The translations under genes were made by a program, and so were the position numbers. Source: Methylobacterium hispanicum (GTDB lineage: Bacteria; Pseudomonadota; Alphaproteobacteria; Rhizobiales; Beijerinckiaceae). Taken from it: DNA of 64,000 nucleotides. Below are positions 1 to 8,323 of this stretch, in pieces. Position 1 is the first letter of the stretch. Every line of letters starts with the position of its first letter. The stretch lies in NCBI RefSeq assembly GCF_022179285.1, contig NZ_BPQO01000017.1, positions 62,001 through 126,000 of the forward strand, written 5' to 3'. The notes under the pieces were generated by a model, which saw only the letters and a program-made list of their open reading frames with translations, was not told the origin of the DNA and did no database searches.

Positions 1-299
1 CGCAGGGTGTTGGCACAGAGGACCACGAGGGCGAGCAGACCCGCGAGGCGCCACGCCCGCAGGTGGGGGGAGGCCGGGGGTCCGACCTCCATCGTGTAGG
101 CGTAGGCGTATTCGAGGAGCAGCGTCACGCCGACGATCACCGCCAGATCGACGCAGGCCGCCGCGAGCGGGACGCCGAGCCGCGCGAGCGCGCGTCGGCG
201 CCGCGGCAGCAACGCCGCCCAGACGGTCCGGCGCGCACCCGGTTCGGGGAGGGCGCGGTAGATCCGAGGAGGCCGATCTTGGAACATCTGCTGGGCCAT
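1..299 (-). CDS. Membrane protein, N-terminal fragment (runs off left edge)
   Basis: An open minus-strand frame starts at ATG 299 (M-A-Q-Q-M-F) and continues without a stop to the window edge, about 99 codons. Residues 1-40 are Arg/Pro-rich and look cytoplasmic. Two hydrophobic stretches follow, about residues 43-66 and 86-98, separated by a short loop. This layout, a basic N-terminus and then early membrane segments, is common in polyprenyl-phosphate sugar transferases and other multispanning proteins, but the visible part carries no diagnostic motif. The product is therefore left unnamed. The gene is divergent from the exporter at 539. Confidence 0.55.
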   Translation of the reverse strand, partial: MAQQMFQDRPPRIYRALPEPGARRTVWAALLPRRRRALARLGVPLAAACVDLAVIVGVTLLLEYAYAYTMEVGPPASPHLRAWRLAGLLALVVLCANTL

Positions 300-538
300 C
301 GGTCCGTTCTGGTCGGAGAAATGTCCTGAAACGGGACAGGTTCATGCGTCCGCGACGTCGCACCGCCGCTTGTCCGCAAGCTCCGCGCCCGCCGCGTCGG
401 TGCCGGCGCGGCACGCGGGCCACTTCGTCACCCGCAGCACTGCCGGGCGCCCCCCGCCTGCGCTAGGGATCGGTTTTCCGGACCGTGCGACGGTCCTGCG
501 ACGGCGAGGTCTCGGGACGCGCCGGGACGGATGCGGCG

Positions 539-1798
539 ATGAGCGGACAGGGCATCGAGGTTGCGGGCGCGCTGCCCGCGGGCGAGCGGCCGGCGGCCGC
601 CGGGGCCGCGACCGCCCGGGATCCGGCGTCCGGACCGGCCCTGGCGATCCTGGCCGGGCTCAGCCTGTCGCACCTGCTCAACGACCTCGTGCAGTCGCTG
701 CTGCCGGCGATCTACCCGCTGCTCAAGGCCCGCTTCGCCCTGGATTTCGGGCAGGTCGGCCTGATCACCTTCGTGTTCCAGGTGACGGCCTCGATCCTGC
801 AGCCGGTGGTGGGGCTCTACACCGACCGCCGGCCGCTGCCCTTCTCGCTGGCGGGCGGCATGACGATGTCGCTGGTCGGCCTCGTCGCGCTCGCCACAGC
901 CTCGGCCTACCCCGCGCTCCTCCTCGCCGCCGGGCTGATCGGGATCGGGTCGGCGGTGTTCCACCCGGAGGCCTCGCGCGTCGCCCGGCTGGCAGCGGGC
1001 GGGCGCTACGGCCTCGCGCAGTCGATGTTCCAGGTGGGCGGCAACGCCGGCACGGCGCTCGGACCGCTGCTCGCGGCGGCGCTCGTGGTGCCGCACGGCC
1101 AGGCGAGCGTGGCCTGGTTCACGCTGGCCGCGCTCGCGGGCATCGCGGTGCTCTCGGCGGTCGGGCGCTGGTACCGGGCGCGCCTGCGGACGGCGGTGGC
1201 GCGGCCCCGGGCGGGCGGCGGCGCGGAGAACGGCCTGACGCGGCTGAGGGTGGGCACGAGCGTCGCGGTCCTGCTCGCGCTGATCTTCTCCAAGTATTTC
1301 TACATGGCGAGCTTCTCATCCTACTACACATTCTACCTGATCGACCGCTTCGGCGTCTCGGTGGTGCAGTCGCAGCTCTACCTGTTCGTCTTCCTCGGCT
1401 CGGTCGCGGCCGGCACGATCCTCGGCGGCCCGATCGGCGACCGCATCGGCCGCAAGCCGGTGATCTGGGGCTCGATCCTGGGCGTGCTGCCCTTCGCGCT
1501 GGCACTGCCCCATGTCGGCCTCGGCTGGACGGTGGCGCTCACCGTGCCGATCGGCCTGATCCTGGCCTCGGCGATGCCCGCGATCCTGGTCTTCGCGCAG
1601 GAATTGCTGCCCGGGCGGATCGGGCTCGTCGGAGGGCTGTTCTTCGGCTTCGCCTTCGGCATGGGCGGCCTCGGGGCGGCCGTGCTCGGCGAGGTCGCGG
1701 ACCGGACCGGCATCGCGTTCGTCTACGGGCTCTGCGCCTACCTGCCGCTGATCGGCCTGCTCGCGGTCTTCCTGCCGCGCCTGCGCCCGGCCGCCTGA
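539..1798 (+). CDS. fsr: MFS exporter, fosmidomycin-resistance (Fsr) family
   Basis: A 419-aa major facilitator with about 12 membrane segments. It closely matches the Fsr pattern: L-S-L-S-H-L-L-N-D near residue 42, an SxVFHPEASRVAR-like stretch at about 140-152, G-L-A-Q-S-M-F-Q-V-G-G-N soon after, I-F-S-K-Y-F-Y-M-A-S at mid-protein, and GPIGDRIGRKPVIWGSILG in the central cytoplasmic loop. Fsr proteins are proton-driven drug exporters of the inner membrane. ATG 539 was chosen over an in-frame ATG at 485 because the upstream extension is Arg-rich and unlike the family. The gene converges with the ABM-fold gene, and no linked regulator is obvious. Confidence 0.93.
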   Translation: MSGQGIEVAGALPAGERPAAAGAATARDPASGPALAILAGLSLSHLLNDLVQSLLPAIYPLLKARFALDFGQVGLITFVFQVTASILQPVVGLYTDRRPLPFSLAGGMTMSLVGLVALATASAYPALLLAAGLIGIGSAVFHPEASRVARLAAGGRYGLAQSMFQVGGNAGTALGPLLAAALVVPHGQASVAWFTLAALAGIAVLSAVGRWYRARLRTAVARPRAGGGAENGLTRLRVGTSVAVLLALIFSKYFYMASFSSYYTFYLIDRFGVSVVQSQLYLFVFLGSVAAGTILGGPIGDRIGRKPVIWGSILGVLPFALALPHVGLGWTVALTVPIGLILASAMPAILVFAQELLPGRIGLVGGLFFGFAFGMGGLGAAVLGEVADRTGIAFVYGLCAYLPLIGLLAVFLPRLRPAA

Positions 1799-1819
1799 GG
1801 CGACCGGGCACCGGGCGCC

Positions 1820-2161
1820 TCAGGCCGCGGCCTCGTCCGGCGTGGCGGGGCGGGCGACCGTCTGGATCGTCTCGAAACCCTCGAATTGCGGGTGGCCGAG
1901 ATAGAGCGGCTTGGTCGAGGGCACGCGGCCGTGCGCCTTGCGGAACTGCTCGGAGCGCGTCCAGGCCTCGAAATCGGCCCGCGAGCGCCAGATGGTGTGC
2001 GAGGCGTAGAGGACGTGGTCCTCGGCTTCCGGGCCGCGCAGCAGGTGGAACTCCACGAAGCCCGCCATCTCGCCGAGGTGGCTGTCGCGTCCCAGCCACA
2101 CCTGCTCGAACTCGGCCGTCGAATCCTTGACCACCCTGAAGCGGTTCATGGCAATAAACAT
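1820..2161 (-). CDS. Antibiotic biosynthesis monooxygenase (ABM)-fold protein
   Basis: A 113-aa protein beginning M-F-I-A-M-N-R-F. It has the ferredoxin-like ABM pattern: a first beta strand ending in N-R-F, G-F-V-E-F-H-L-L-R-G at about 36-45, then Y-A-S-H-T-I-W and an F-x-x-W-x-x-S-x-x-F helix. This resembles small heme- or quinone-handling monooxygenases of the HmoA/YgiN type. The substrate cannot be read from the sequence. ATG 2161 is preferred to ATG 2167 because GGAG lies six bases upstream of 2161 but directly abuts 2167. It is convergent with the Fsr exporter and divergent from the XRE gene. Confidence 0.8.
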   Translation of the reverse strand: MFIAMNRFRVVKDSTAEFEQVWLGRDSHLGEMAGFVEFHLLRGPEAEDHVLYASHTIWRSRADFEAWTRSEQFRKAHGRVPSTKPLYLGHPQFEGFETIQTVARPATPDEAAA

Positions 2162-2481
2162 CCGCATCTCCGTTCTGGTGCGCGTGAGCGCGAGGGTTCA
2201 GGCCCGCGGCAGCGGGAGTCAACCGCGGACTCAGCATTTCGCGCGCGGGAGACCTTCCTCCGGCCGCACGGTGGAGATGGACATTTTGCGCAACTTGAGC
2301 ATATGAACGGGATGTGCTGTCGGGCGGCCGGCTGAGAACTCGCACGACGCGCACCCGAGGGGTGAGGTCTCCGGCGTATCCCGGACGGCGGCGCGGAGAT
2401 CTCGGCCCCGGAAGGGTGTCGGGGCATCGGGCGGCGGCGGGCTGGCGCGGGCGGCAACGTGAAGAGGGTGGTTCTGGTCCG
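2162..2481. other. Divergent intergenic region, no gene seen
   Basis: About 320 bases separate the divergent ABM-fold and XRE genes, so both promoters should lie here. I see only a short inverted repeat, GAGTC/GACTC, near 2217-2231 and a relatively AT-richer patch near 2280-2315. No operator could be defined with confidence. Confidence 0.4.
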
Positions 2482-2895
2482 ATGATGCCGAAGCAAACGA
2501 CCGACGTGGACCGCCTCGTCGGCATTCGCATCACCGCGTTGCGGAAGGCGCGCGGCCTCAGCCAGACGGCCCTCGGCAACGCGGTCGGCGTGACATTTCA
2601 GCAGGTTCAGAAGTACGAGAAGGGCCAGAACCGTGTCGGCGCCGGGCGCCTGCGCGAGATCGCCCGCCTGCTCGAGGTGCCGGTCTCGGCCTTCTTCGAG
2701 GACGAGGGCCAGACCGAGGGACCGCAGGAGGACGTGTTCGGCTTCCTCAGCGCGCACGGGGCGATCGAGTTGCTGCGCGCCTACGCCTCGATCCAGGACG
2801 ACCAGGTCCGCCGCGACGTGCTCTCCATCGTGCGCGCCGCCGCCCGCCTCTCGCAGGCCAAGGCCGAGGCGGGCGCGGAGAACCCCGAATCCTAG
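2482..2895 (+). CDS. XRE-family helix-turn-helix transcriptional regulator
   Basis: A 137-aa protein. Residues about 8-65 form a Cro/CI-type HTH: G-I-R-I-T-A-L-R-K-A-R-G-L-S-Q, then V-T-F-Q-Q-V-Q-K-Y-E-K-G-x-N-R and L-R-E-I-A-R-L-L-E-V-P. The E-K-G-Q-N-R-V recognition-helix end is typical of small alphaproteobacterial regulators with an unstructured or helical C-terminus; here residues 75-137 are helical and Glu/Ala-rich. Two adjacent ATGs (2482, 2485) are possible starts. An upstream in-frame ATG at 2314 would add an Arg-rich tail and was rejected. The gene converges with cobB, and whether it regulates the cobalamin genes is unknown. Confidence 0.88.
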   Translation: MMPKQTTDVDRLVGIRITALRKARGLSQTALGNAVGVTFQQVQKYEKGQNRVGAGRLREIARLLEVPVSAFFEDEGQTEGPQEDVFGFLSAHGAIELLRAYASIQDDQVRRDVLSIVRAAARLSQAKAEAGAENPES

Positions 2896-2902
2896 TCCGC
2901 CC

Positions 2903-4222
2903 TCAGGCCGGCTCGGCCGCGATCAGGTGGAAGAAGCTGCCGGTGACTTGGCCGCTGCGGTGCCCGGCGAAGCCGAGATCCGTGCCCTCCGCGTCCGTCA
3001 CGCGCGCCAGCGCGACCGATTCGTCGGGCGCCGCGGTCATCTCGCCCGCGTAGTGGAACTCGTGCCCGACGAGACGGGTGCCGGCCGGACCCAGCACCCC
3101 GTCGGCCACCAGATGCGCGACGCGATAGCCGAGATGCAGGCGACGCCGGGCATAGCTCGTCGCTACCGCCAGAAGACCGGCCATGCGGTGGGCCACCCCG
3201 TCCGCATCCTCCAGGCTCTCGCCCAGAACCATGTAGCCGCCGCACTCGCCGTGGACGGGCTTCTCCGCCGCGAAGGCTCGGAGGCCGGCGCGGAAACGCT
3301 CCGCCGCGGCGAGCCGGCCGGCATGGAGTTCGGGATAGCCGCCCGGCAGCCAGCAGACGTCGCAATCGGCCGGCGGGGCCTCGTCGGCCAGCGGAGAGAA
3401 CGGCACGATCTCGGCACCGGCCGCCCGCCAGCCCGCCTCCTGATGGGGGTAGAGGAAGCTGAAGGCGGCGTCGCTCGCCACCGCGATGCGCTGGCCCGGG
3501 GGCGGGGGTAGGGCGCCCGCGGCGGAGGGCGCCGCACCGGCCGCGCAGGCCAGGATCGCGTCCAGGTCGAGTCCGGCCTCGGCGAGGTCAGCCAAGCGGT
3601 CGAGGCGGGCCTCGAGGTCGGCGGTCTCGCCGGCCTGGACGAGGCCGAGATGGCGTTCGGGCAGGACGAGGCCCGCGTCGCGGGCGAGCGCGCCGAGGAC
3701 CGGGATCCCGACCCGTTCGAGCCCCGCCTCGACGAGGCGGCGGTGGCGCGGGCTCGCGACCTTGTTGAGCACAACGCCGGCGACGCGCAGGCTCGGGTCG
3801 TAGGTGGCGCAGCCGAGCGCCACCGCGGCCGCCGACTGGGCCGCCCCCGAGACGTCGAGCACGAGCAGCACCGGCCAGCCGTAGCGCGCCGCGATGTCGG
3901 CGTTGGCCCCCGTCCGGCTGGGGGCGGCCCGCACCCCGTCGAACAGGCCCATCGAGCCCTCCGCCACCACGAGGTCGGCCCCGGCGGCCGCGTGCCCCGC
4001 CACCGCGTCGAGGAGAGCGGGGCCCATCGCGAAGCTGTCGAGGTTGAAGCTCGGATGCCCGGTCGCGGCCCGGTGGAAGGCGGGATCGATGTAGTCCGGC
4101 CCGCACTTGGCGCCGCGGACCCGCAGACCGCGCCGGGCAAGCGCACGCATCAGCGCCAGCGCGACGGTGGTCTTGCCGGAGCTGGAGCGCGGCGCGGCGA
4201 CGAGGAGGCCGGGAACGCTCAT
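2903..4222 (-). CDS. cobB: Cobyrinic/hydrogenobyrinic acid a,c-diamide synthase
   Basis: A 439-aa ATP-dependent amidotransferase that amidates side chains a and c of hydrogenobyrinic acid using glutamine. The N-terminal dethiobiotin-synthetase-like domain carries A-P-R-S-S-S-G-K-T-T at about 10-19 and K-C-G-P-D-Y-I-D-P near 38. The C-terminal class I glutaminase domain has the nucleophile Cys327 in G-E-C-G-G-Y and a late G-H-E-F-H-Y motif. ATG 4222 overlaps the cobM stop as ATGA, showing translational coupling as last gene of cobL-cobE-cobM-cobB. The open frame extends far upstream but has no conserved sequence there. Confidence 0.95.
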   Translation of the reverse strand: MSVPGLLVAAPRSSSGKTTVALALMRALARRGLRVRGAKCGPDYIDPAFHRAATGHPSFNLDSFAMGPALLDAVAGHAAAGADLVVAEGSMGLFDGVRAAPSRTGANADIAARYGWPVLLVLDVSGAAQSAAAVALGCATYDPSLRVAGVVLNKVASPRHRRLVEAGLERVGIPVLGALARDAGLVLPERHLGLVQAGETADLEARLDRLADLAEAGLDLDAILACAAGAAPSAAGALPPPPGQRIAVASDAAFSFLYPHQEAGWRAAGAEIVPFSPLADEAPPADCDVCWLPGGYPELHAGRLAAAERFRAGLRAFAAEKPVHGECGGYMVLGESLEDADGVAHRMAGLLAVATSYARRRLHLGYRVAHLVADGVLGPAGTRLVGHEFHYAGEMTAAPDESVALARVTDAEGTDLGFAGHRSGQVTGSFFHLIAAEPA

Positions 4223-5001
4223 CGCGCACCCTCGGCCGCCACCGCGCCGCCGGGCCGGAAGCGCCGGTCGTAATCGGCGGCGTAGAGGGCGCTCTCGCGG
4301 AACTCGTGCGGGTCGAGGGCCGGGCCGACGAGGATCAGCGCCTGCCGCTCCAAGCCCGCCTCGGCCGCCTGTCCGGTGATGGTGGCCAGCGTGCCGGTGA
4401 GCACCCGCTCGTCGGGCCAGGAGGCGCGGTAGACGATCGCGGCCGGGCAGTCCGCGCCGTAGAACGGCGTCACCTCGGCCACGAGCTTCTCCACCACGTG
4501 GATCGACAGGTGGAGGGCGAGCGTCGCGCCGGTGGCCGCGAAGGCCGCGAGCCGCTCGCGCTCGGGCATCGCGCTCGCGCGGCCCGAGGAGCGGGTCAGC
4601 ACCACCGATTGGGCGAGGCCCGGCACGGTGAGTTCCCGCCGCAGCGCCGCGGCGGCGGCCGAGAAGGCGGGCACGCCCGGCGTCACCGTGTAGGGGATGC
4701 CGAGCCGGTCGAGCCGGCGCATCTGCTCGGCCAGCGCGCTCCAGATCGCGAGGTCGCCGGAATGCAGCCGCGCGACGTCCTGGCCTCTCGCGTGCGCGGC
4801 CTCGATCTCGGCCACGATGGCGTCGAGGTCGAGGGGCGCGGTGTCGACGATGCGGGCGCCCGGCGGGCACCAGGCCAGGATCTCGGGCGCGACGAGCGAG
4901 CCCGCGTAGAGGCAGACCGGACAGGCGGCGATGCGGTCGCGCCCCCGCACGGTGATGAGGTCGGCCGCGCCCGGTCCGGCGCCGATGAAGTGGACGGTCA
5001 T
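4219..5001 (-). CDS. cobM: Precorrin-4 C11-methyltransferase
   Basis: A 260-aa SAM-dependent tetrapyrrole methylase that methylates C11 of precorrin-4. The start M-T-V-H-F-I-G-A-G-P-G-A-A-D-L-I-T-V-R-G is the family N-terminus with the GAGPG loop. L-H-S-G-D-L-A-I-W at about 79-87 is the conserved SGD motif, and T-P-G-V-P-A-F-S-A-A-A-A follows near 107. Length fits CobM/CbiF. A GGAGG-like site lies between the cobE stop (5010) and ATG 5001. The stop overlaps the cobB start by four bases. Confidence 0.96.
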   Translation of the reverse strand: MTVHFIGAGPGAADLITVRGRDRIAACPVCLYAGSLVAPEILAWCPPGARIVDTAPLDLDAIVAEIEAAHARGQDVARLHSGDLAIWSALAEQMRRLDRLGIPYTVTPGVPAFSAAAAALRRELTVPGLAQSVVLTRSSGRASAMPERERLAAFAATGATLALHLSIHVVEKLVAEVTPFYGADCPAAIVYRASWPDERVLTGTLATITGQAAEAGLERQALILVGPALDPHEFRESALYAADYDRRFRPGGAVAAEGAR

Positions 5002-5009
5002 GAGGTCTT

Positions 5010-5393
5010 CTACAGGCCTCCCGCGTACCCTGCGAGCGCGCAGGTGGCACCGGGGCTGGCGATGCGGGGGAGGGCGAGCGCCGCCTCCGGCCCCGCGGCC
5101 GCGAGGGCGGCGGCCTCAGCCAGCGAGCCGACGCCGCGCAGGGCTTGCAGGCGCTCCGAGCGGGTGAACACGCGCGCATCCGCGGCCACCAGGGCGTCGG
5201 CTTCGACCCCGTGCGGGACGAGCCCGAAAGCGGTGGCCGCCTCGCGGAGCGCCGGCATCCCCGCGCGGTCGGCGGCCGTGGCGATGCCGGCGAGCGCGCC
5301 CGGCTCCAGGCCGGCTTCGGACAGTGCCCGGCGAATCAGCCCGGCGATCTCTGCCGCGCCCGTGCCGGCCCGGAACCCGACACCCGCGATCAC
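5010..5393 (-). CDS. cobE: Cobalamin biosynthesis protein CobE (CbiG C-terminal type)
   Basis: A 127-aa protein of the CobE/CbiG C-terminal family: I-A-G-V-G-F-R-A-G-T at the start, I-A-T-A-A-D-R-A-G-M-P at about 45-55, and a late A-L-A-A-A-G-P-E-A-A-L-A stretch. CobE is required for aerobic cobalamin synthesis, but its exact step is not firmly assigned; it may bind corrinoid intermediates. The start was set at GTG 5393, which overlaps the cobL stop as GTGA, matching the coupling style of the cluster. GTG 5399 would add two residues and is also possible. Confidence 0.87.
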   Translation of the reverse strand: MIAGVGFRAGTGAAEIAGLIRRALSEAGLEPGALAGIATAADRAGMPALREAATAFGLVPHGVEADALVAADARVFTRSERLQALRGVGSLAEAAALAAAGPEAALALPRIASPGATCALAGYAGGL

Positions 5394-6640
5394 GAGCACG
5401 TCCAGACCCACTGGGTCACCGGCATGGCGGAGCGCCAGCCATGCATCCCGCCGACCGGATCGGCGCGGGAGATTGCGAGGCGGCGCAGTGCGCCCCCGCG
5501 CTCGCGGAACGCCGCGAGCAGGGACGCCTCGCCCTCCAGCGTGACCGCGTTGGCGACGCAGCGCCCACCCGGCCGCAGCGCCGCACAGGCCGCCGCGATC
5601 ACGCCAGGGTCCGAAACGCCGCCGCCGATGAAGACCGCGTCCGGGGGGGCGAGGCCGGCCAGCGCCTCCGGCGCCGTGCCCTCCACCACGTCGAGGCCCG
5701 GCACACCGAAATCGTCGGCGTTGCGCCGGATACGCGCGGCGCGCTCGGCCCGCGCCTCGACCGCGACCGCCCGCATGGCGGGGTGGCGCAGCATCCACTC
5801 GATCGCGACCGAGCCGGCGCCGCCGCCGACGTCCCAGAGCCGCCCGCCGCGGCGGGGGGCCAGAGCCGCGAGCGTGACGGCGCGGATCTCGGCCTTGGTG
5901 AGCTGGCCGTCGTTCTCGAACAGCGCGTCGGGCAGGCCGGGGCTGAGCGCCAGGACCCGCGCGCCGGGATCGGCCTCGACCGCCACCGCCAGCGTGTTGA
6001 GCGGGTCGATCCCCGCGAGGTCGAACCGCTCGGCCGTGGCCCCGCGCACCCGCTCGCGCGGGCCGCCCATCGCCTCGAGCACGATCAGCCGCGAGCGACC
6101 GAAGCCGCGCTCGGTGAGCAGGGCGGCGACGCGGGCCGGGGTGGTGCCGTCCCAGGAGAGGACGAGCAGGCGCGCGCCGGGCTGCAGATGCGGCAGGATC
6201 AGCGGCAGCGCCCGGCCGTGCAGCGTCAGGCAGGCGCAGTCCGGCAGCGACCAGCCGAGCCGCGCGCAGGCGAGGCTGAAGGCCGAGGGCTGCGGGTAGG
6301 CGCGGAACTCACCCGGCGGCACCAGCCGGGCGATCTCGGCGCCGATTCCGTAGTGGAACGGGTCGCCGGTGGCGAGGATGCAGGTCGGGCGGCCGCGCCG
6401 CGCCAGGATCTCCGGGTAGGCCGCATCGATCGGGCTCGGCCAGGCGCGGGTCTCGGCCCGCAGCGGGCCGGCCAGCGCGAGGTGGCGGCGCCCACCCCAG
6501 ACCATCTCGGCGGCGTCGAGCGCGGCGGCGGCGGCGGGGCTCAGCCCGGCGCGCCCGTCCTCGCCGATGCCGACGATGGCGAGCCAGGGGCTCGACGAAG
6601 GGCTCGACGGCGCCTCAGGCGCGGGCGAGAAGGCGGCCAT
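5390..6640 (-). CDS. cobL: Precorrin-6Y C5,15-methyltransferase (decarboxylating)
   Basis: A 416-aa fusion of CbiE- and CbiT-type domains that methylates C5 and C15 of precorrin-6Y and decarboxylates the C12 acetate. Residues about 18-200 form the tetrapyrrole methylase domain (W-L-A-I-V-G-I-G-E-D-G; L-A-T-G-D-P-F-H-Y-G). From about 225 the CbiT-like SAM domain follows, with W-D-V-G-G-G-A-G-S-V-A-I-E-W. ATG 6640 lies directly against the cobK start on the other strand. Homology begins only at about residue 17, but no GTG or TTG lies between ATG 6640 and that point, so 6640 is the best start. It leads cobL-cobE-cobM-cobB. Confidence 0.93.
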   Translation of the reverse strand: MAAFSPAPEAPSSPSSSPWLAIVGIGEDGRAGLSPAAAAALDAAEMVWGGRRHLALAGPLRAETRAWPSPIDAAYPEILARRGRPTCILATGDPFHYGIGAEIARLVPPGEFRAYPQPSAFSLACARLGWSLPDCACLTLHGRALPLILPHLQPGARLLVLSWDGTTPARVAALLTERGFGRSRLIVLEAMGGPRERVRGATAERFDLAGIDPLNTLAVAVEADPGARVLALSPGLPDALFENDGQLTKAEIRAVTLAALAPRRGGRLWDVGGGAGSVAIEWMLRHPAMRAVAVEARAERAARIRRNADDFGVPGLDVVEGTAPEALAGLAPPDAVFIGGGVSDPGVIAAACAALRPGGRCVANAVTLEGEASLLAAFRERGGALRRLAISRADPVGGMHGWRSAMPVTQWVWTCS

Positions 6641-7370
6641 GCGCATCCTCATCCTGGGCGGAACGACCGAGGCGAGCGCGCTCGCCCGGGCGCTCGGCCA
6701 TCGCCGCGACCTCGCCTGCACGCTCTCGCTCGCCGGCCGCACGGCCGATCCGAAACCCCTGCCGTTGCCGATGCGGGTCGGCGGCTTCGGCGGACCGGAG
6801 GGGCTGGCGGCCTATCTGCGGGCGGAGGGCGTCGAGCGCCTGATCGACGCGACGCATCCCTTCGCCGCCCGGATCAGCCGCAGCGCCGCGCTCGCCGCCG
6901 AGGCCGCCGGCGTGCGGCTTCTCGCAGTACGGCGCCCGGCCTGGGCGCGGGAGCCGGGCGACGACTGGCGCGAGGTCGCGAGCGTGCCGGAGGCCGCCGA
7001 CGCGATCGGCGCGACGCCCCGCACGGTGTTCGTGACGGTGGGCCGCAACGAGGCCGGCGCCTTCGCGCGCGCGCCGCAGCACGCCTACCTCGTCCGCACG
7101 ATCGAGCCGCTCGACGGGGTGCTGCCGGTGCCGCACCTCACCGAGATCCGGGCACGCGGGCCCTTCGGTGCGGAGGCGGAGGCCGCGTTCATGCGGGAGC
7201 GGGGGGTGGAGGTTCTGGTCAGCAAGAATGCCGGCGGCCCGGCGACCTACGGAAAGATCGCGGCGGCCCGGGCGCTCGGGCTGCCGGTGGTGATGGTGCG
7301 GCGGCCCGAGAAGCCGGCGGTGACCTGCGTGGACGACGCGGCCGGCGCCCTGCGCTGGCTGGAAGGCTAG
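6639..7370 (+). CDS. cobK: Precorrin-6A reductase
   Basis: A 243-aa NADPH-dependent reductase that converts precorrin-6A to the dihydro form. Diagnostic features are the N-terminal nucleotide-binding M-R-I-L-I-L-G-G-T-T-E-A, then I-D-A-T-H-P-F-A-A-R-I-S near 69-80, F-V-T-V-G-R-N-E near 130, and V-S-K-N-A-G-G-P-A-T-Y-G-K at about 194-206. ATG 6639 is the canonical start, with GAGAAGG at 6627-6633 as ribosome site. That site lies inside the divergent cobL coding sequence. cobK is the only pathway gene of the 2.9-17.8 kb block on the plus strand and converges with cobJ across a palindromic repeat. Confidence 0.95.
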   Translation: MRILILGGTTEASALARALGHRRDLACTLSLAGRTADPKPLPLPMRVGGFGGPEGLAAYLRAEGVERLIDATHPFAARISRSAALAAEAAGVRLLAVRRPAWAREPGDDWREVASVPEAADAIGATPRTVFVTVGRNEAGAFARAPQHAYLVRTIEPLDGVLPVPHLTEIRARGPFGAEAEAAFMRERGVEVLVSKNAGGPATYGKIAAARALGLPVVMVRRPEKPAVTCVDDAAGALRWLEG

Positions 7371-7380
7371 GCGCGACGCC

Positions 7381-7555
7381 ATCCCTCCCCCCTCTGCGGG
7401 GGAGGGCACCCTGCGAAGCAGGCGGGGAGAGGGGACCCCAGCTTCAGGAACCGGCGCGGCCTGCATGCAGGGCACGGCCCCATCCTGAAGCGGAGGCCCC
7501 TCTCCCGTCACCCTTCGGGTGCCACCCTCCCCCGCAGAGGGGGGAGGAAGATCGC
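7381..7555. repeat. Palindromic element, intergenic copy (family of the cobG insert)
   Basis: About 175 bp fill the cobK-cobJ convergent gap and form a long, layered imperfect palindrome. The outer arms contain CCTCTGCGGGGGAGGG at 7391-7406 and its complement at about 7529-7544. Inside are GGGGAGAGGGG at 7423-7433 against a matching C-rich tract near 7497-7506, and GCTTCAGGA (7441-7449) against TCCTGAAGC (7483-7491). A palindrome CTGCATGCAG (7461-7470) lies at the centre. The transcript could act as a bidirectional terminator. Long parts match the element inside cobG, including ACCCTGCGAAGCAGG and GTCACCCTTCGGGTGC. Confidence 0.85.
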
Positions 7556-7564
7556 GCGGGGTCG

Positions 7565-8323
7565 TCATCGCGCCGCGACGCTGCGCGGCGTGTAGACGAA
7601 CGGCAGCCCCTCGGCCCGCGGGATCAGCCGCGTCGCCGAGGCGCCGATGATGACCAGCGTCGCCATGTCGGCGGGCGCGTCGCGCGCCTCCGCCAGAGTC
7701 ATCACCCGCAGAGCCTCGTCCGGCCGGGTCACGGCGCGGGCGAAGACGACGGGGGTATCGGCGGCCCGGATCTCCGCGGCGATCCCCAATGCCGCGCCGA
7801 GCTGCCAGGGCCGGGCGCGCGAGATCGGGTTGTAGAGCGCCACCACGAGGTCGGCGCGCAGCACGGCTTCCAACCGCGCCGTGATGACGTCCCAGGGCTT
7901 GAGGTTGTCGGACAGCGAGAGCGCGCAGAAATCGCCCCCGAGCGGGGCGCCGAGGCGGGCAGCCGCCGCCAGCATCGCGGTGATGCCGGGCTCGACCGTG
8001 ATGGCGAGGTCGCGCCACGCCGGCTCGCCCTGCTCCAGCGCCTCGAACACGGCCGCCGCCATGGCGAACACGCCCGGATCGCCGCCGGAGACCACCGCGA
8101 CGCGTCGCCCCGAGGCCGCGAGTTCCAGCGCGTGGCGGGCGCGGTCCACCTCGACGCGGTTGTCGCTGGCGTGCCGCACGAGGCCCGGCCGCTCGGGCAC
8201 GCGCGCGACGTAGGGGATGTACCCGATCAGGTCCTCGGCCGCGTCGAGGGCGCGGCGGGCCGATTCGGTCAGCAGCGAGGGGTCTCCGGGACCGAGGCCG
8301 ACGACGGTGAGGCTGCCGCTCAC
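7565..8323 (-). CDS. cobJ: Precorrin-3B C17-methyltransferase
   Basis: A 252-aa SAM-dependent methylase that methylates C17 and drives ring contraction of precorrin-3B. It has V-V-G-L-G-P-G-D-P near 7-15, I-G-Y-I-P-Y-V at about 33, V-S-G-G-D-P-G-V-F-A-M-A at about 78-89, and D-F-C-A-L-S-L-S-D-N-L-K-P-W, which is typical of CobJ/CbiH. The start is GTG 8323, overlapping the cobI stop as GTGA. It is the last gene of the riboswitch-led run and ends just before the palindromic element at 7381-7555. Confidence 0.96.
   Translation of the reverse strand: MSGSLTVVGLGPGDPSLLTESARRALDAAEDLIGYIPYVARVPERPGLVRHASDNRVEVDRARHALELAASGRRVAVVSGGDPGVFAMAAAVFEALEQGEPAWRDLAITVEPGITAMLAAAARLGAPLGGDFCALSLSDNLKPWDVITARLEAVLRADLVVALYNPISRARPWQLGAALGIAAEIRAADTPVVFARAVTRPDEALRVMTLAEARDAPADMATLVIIGASATRLIPRAEGLPFVYTPRSVAAR

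Noticed and set aside
320..345. Small inverted repeat TGTCC/GGGACA as an operator
   Set aside because: Arms of only five or six bases are expected by chance at this GC content.
4223..5179. N-terminal extension of cobB to a 758-aa protein
   Set aside because: The extension is an out-of-frame reading of cobM and cobE; the conserved CobB start is M-S-V-P-G at 4222.
7381..7555. CRISPR array or tRNA-like structure
   Set aside because: The repeats are inverted, not regularly spaced direct repeats, and there is no cloverleaf. No CRISPR array or tRNA was found anywhere in the window.
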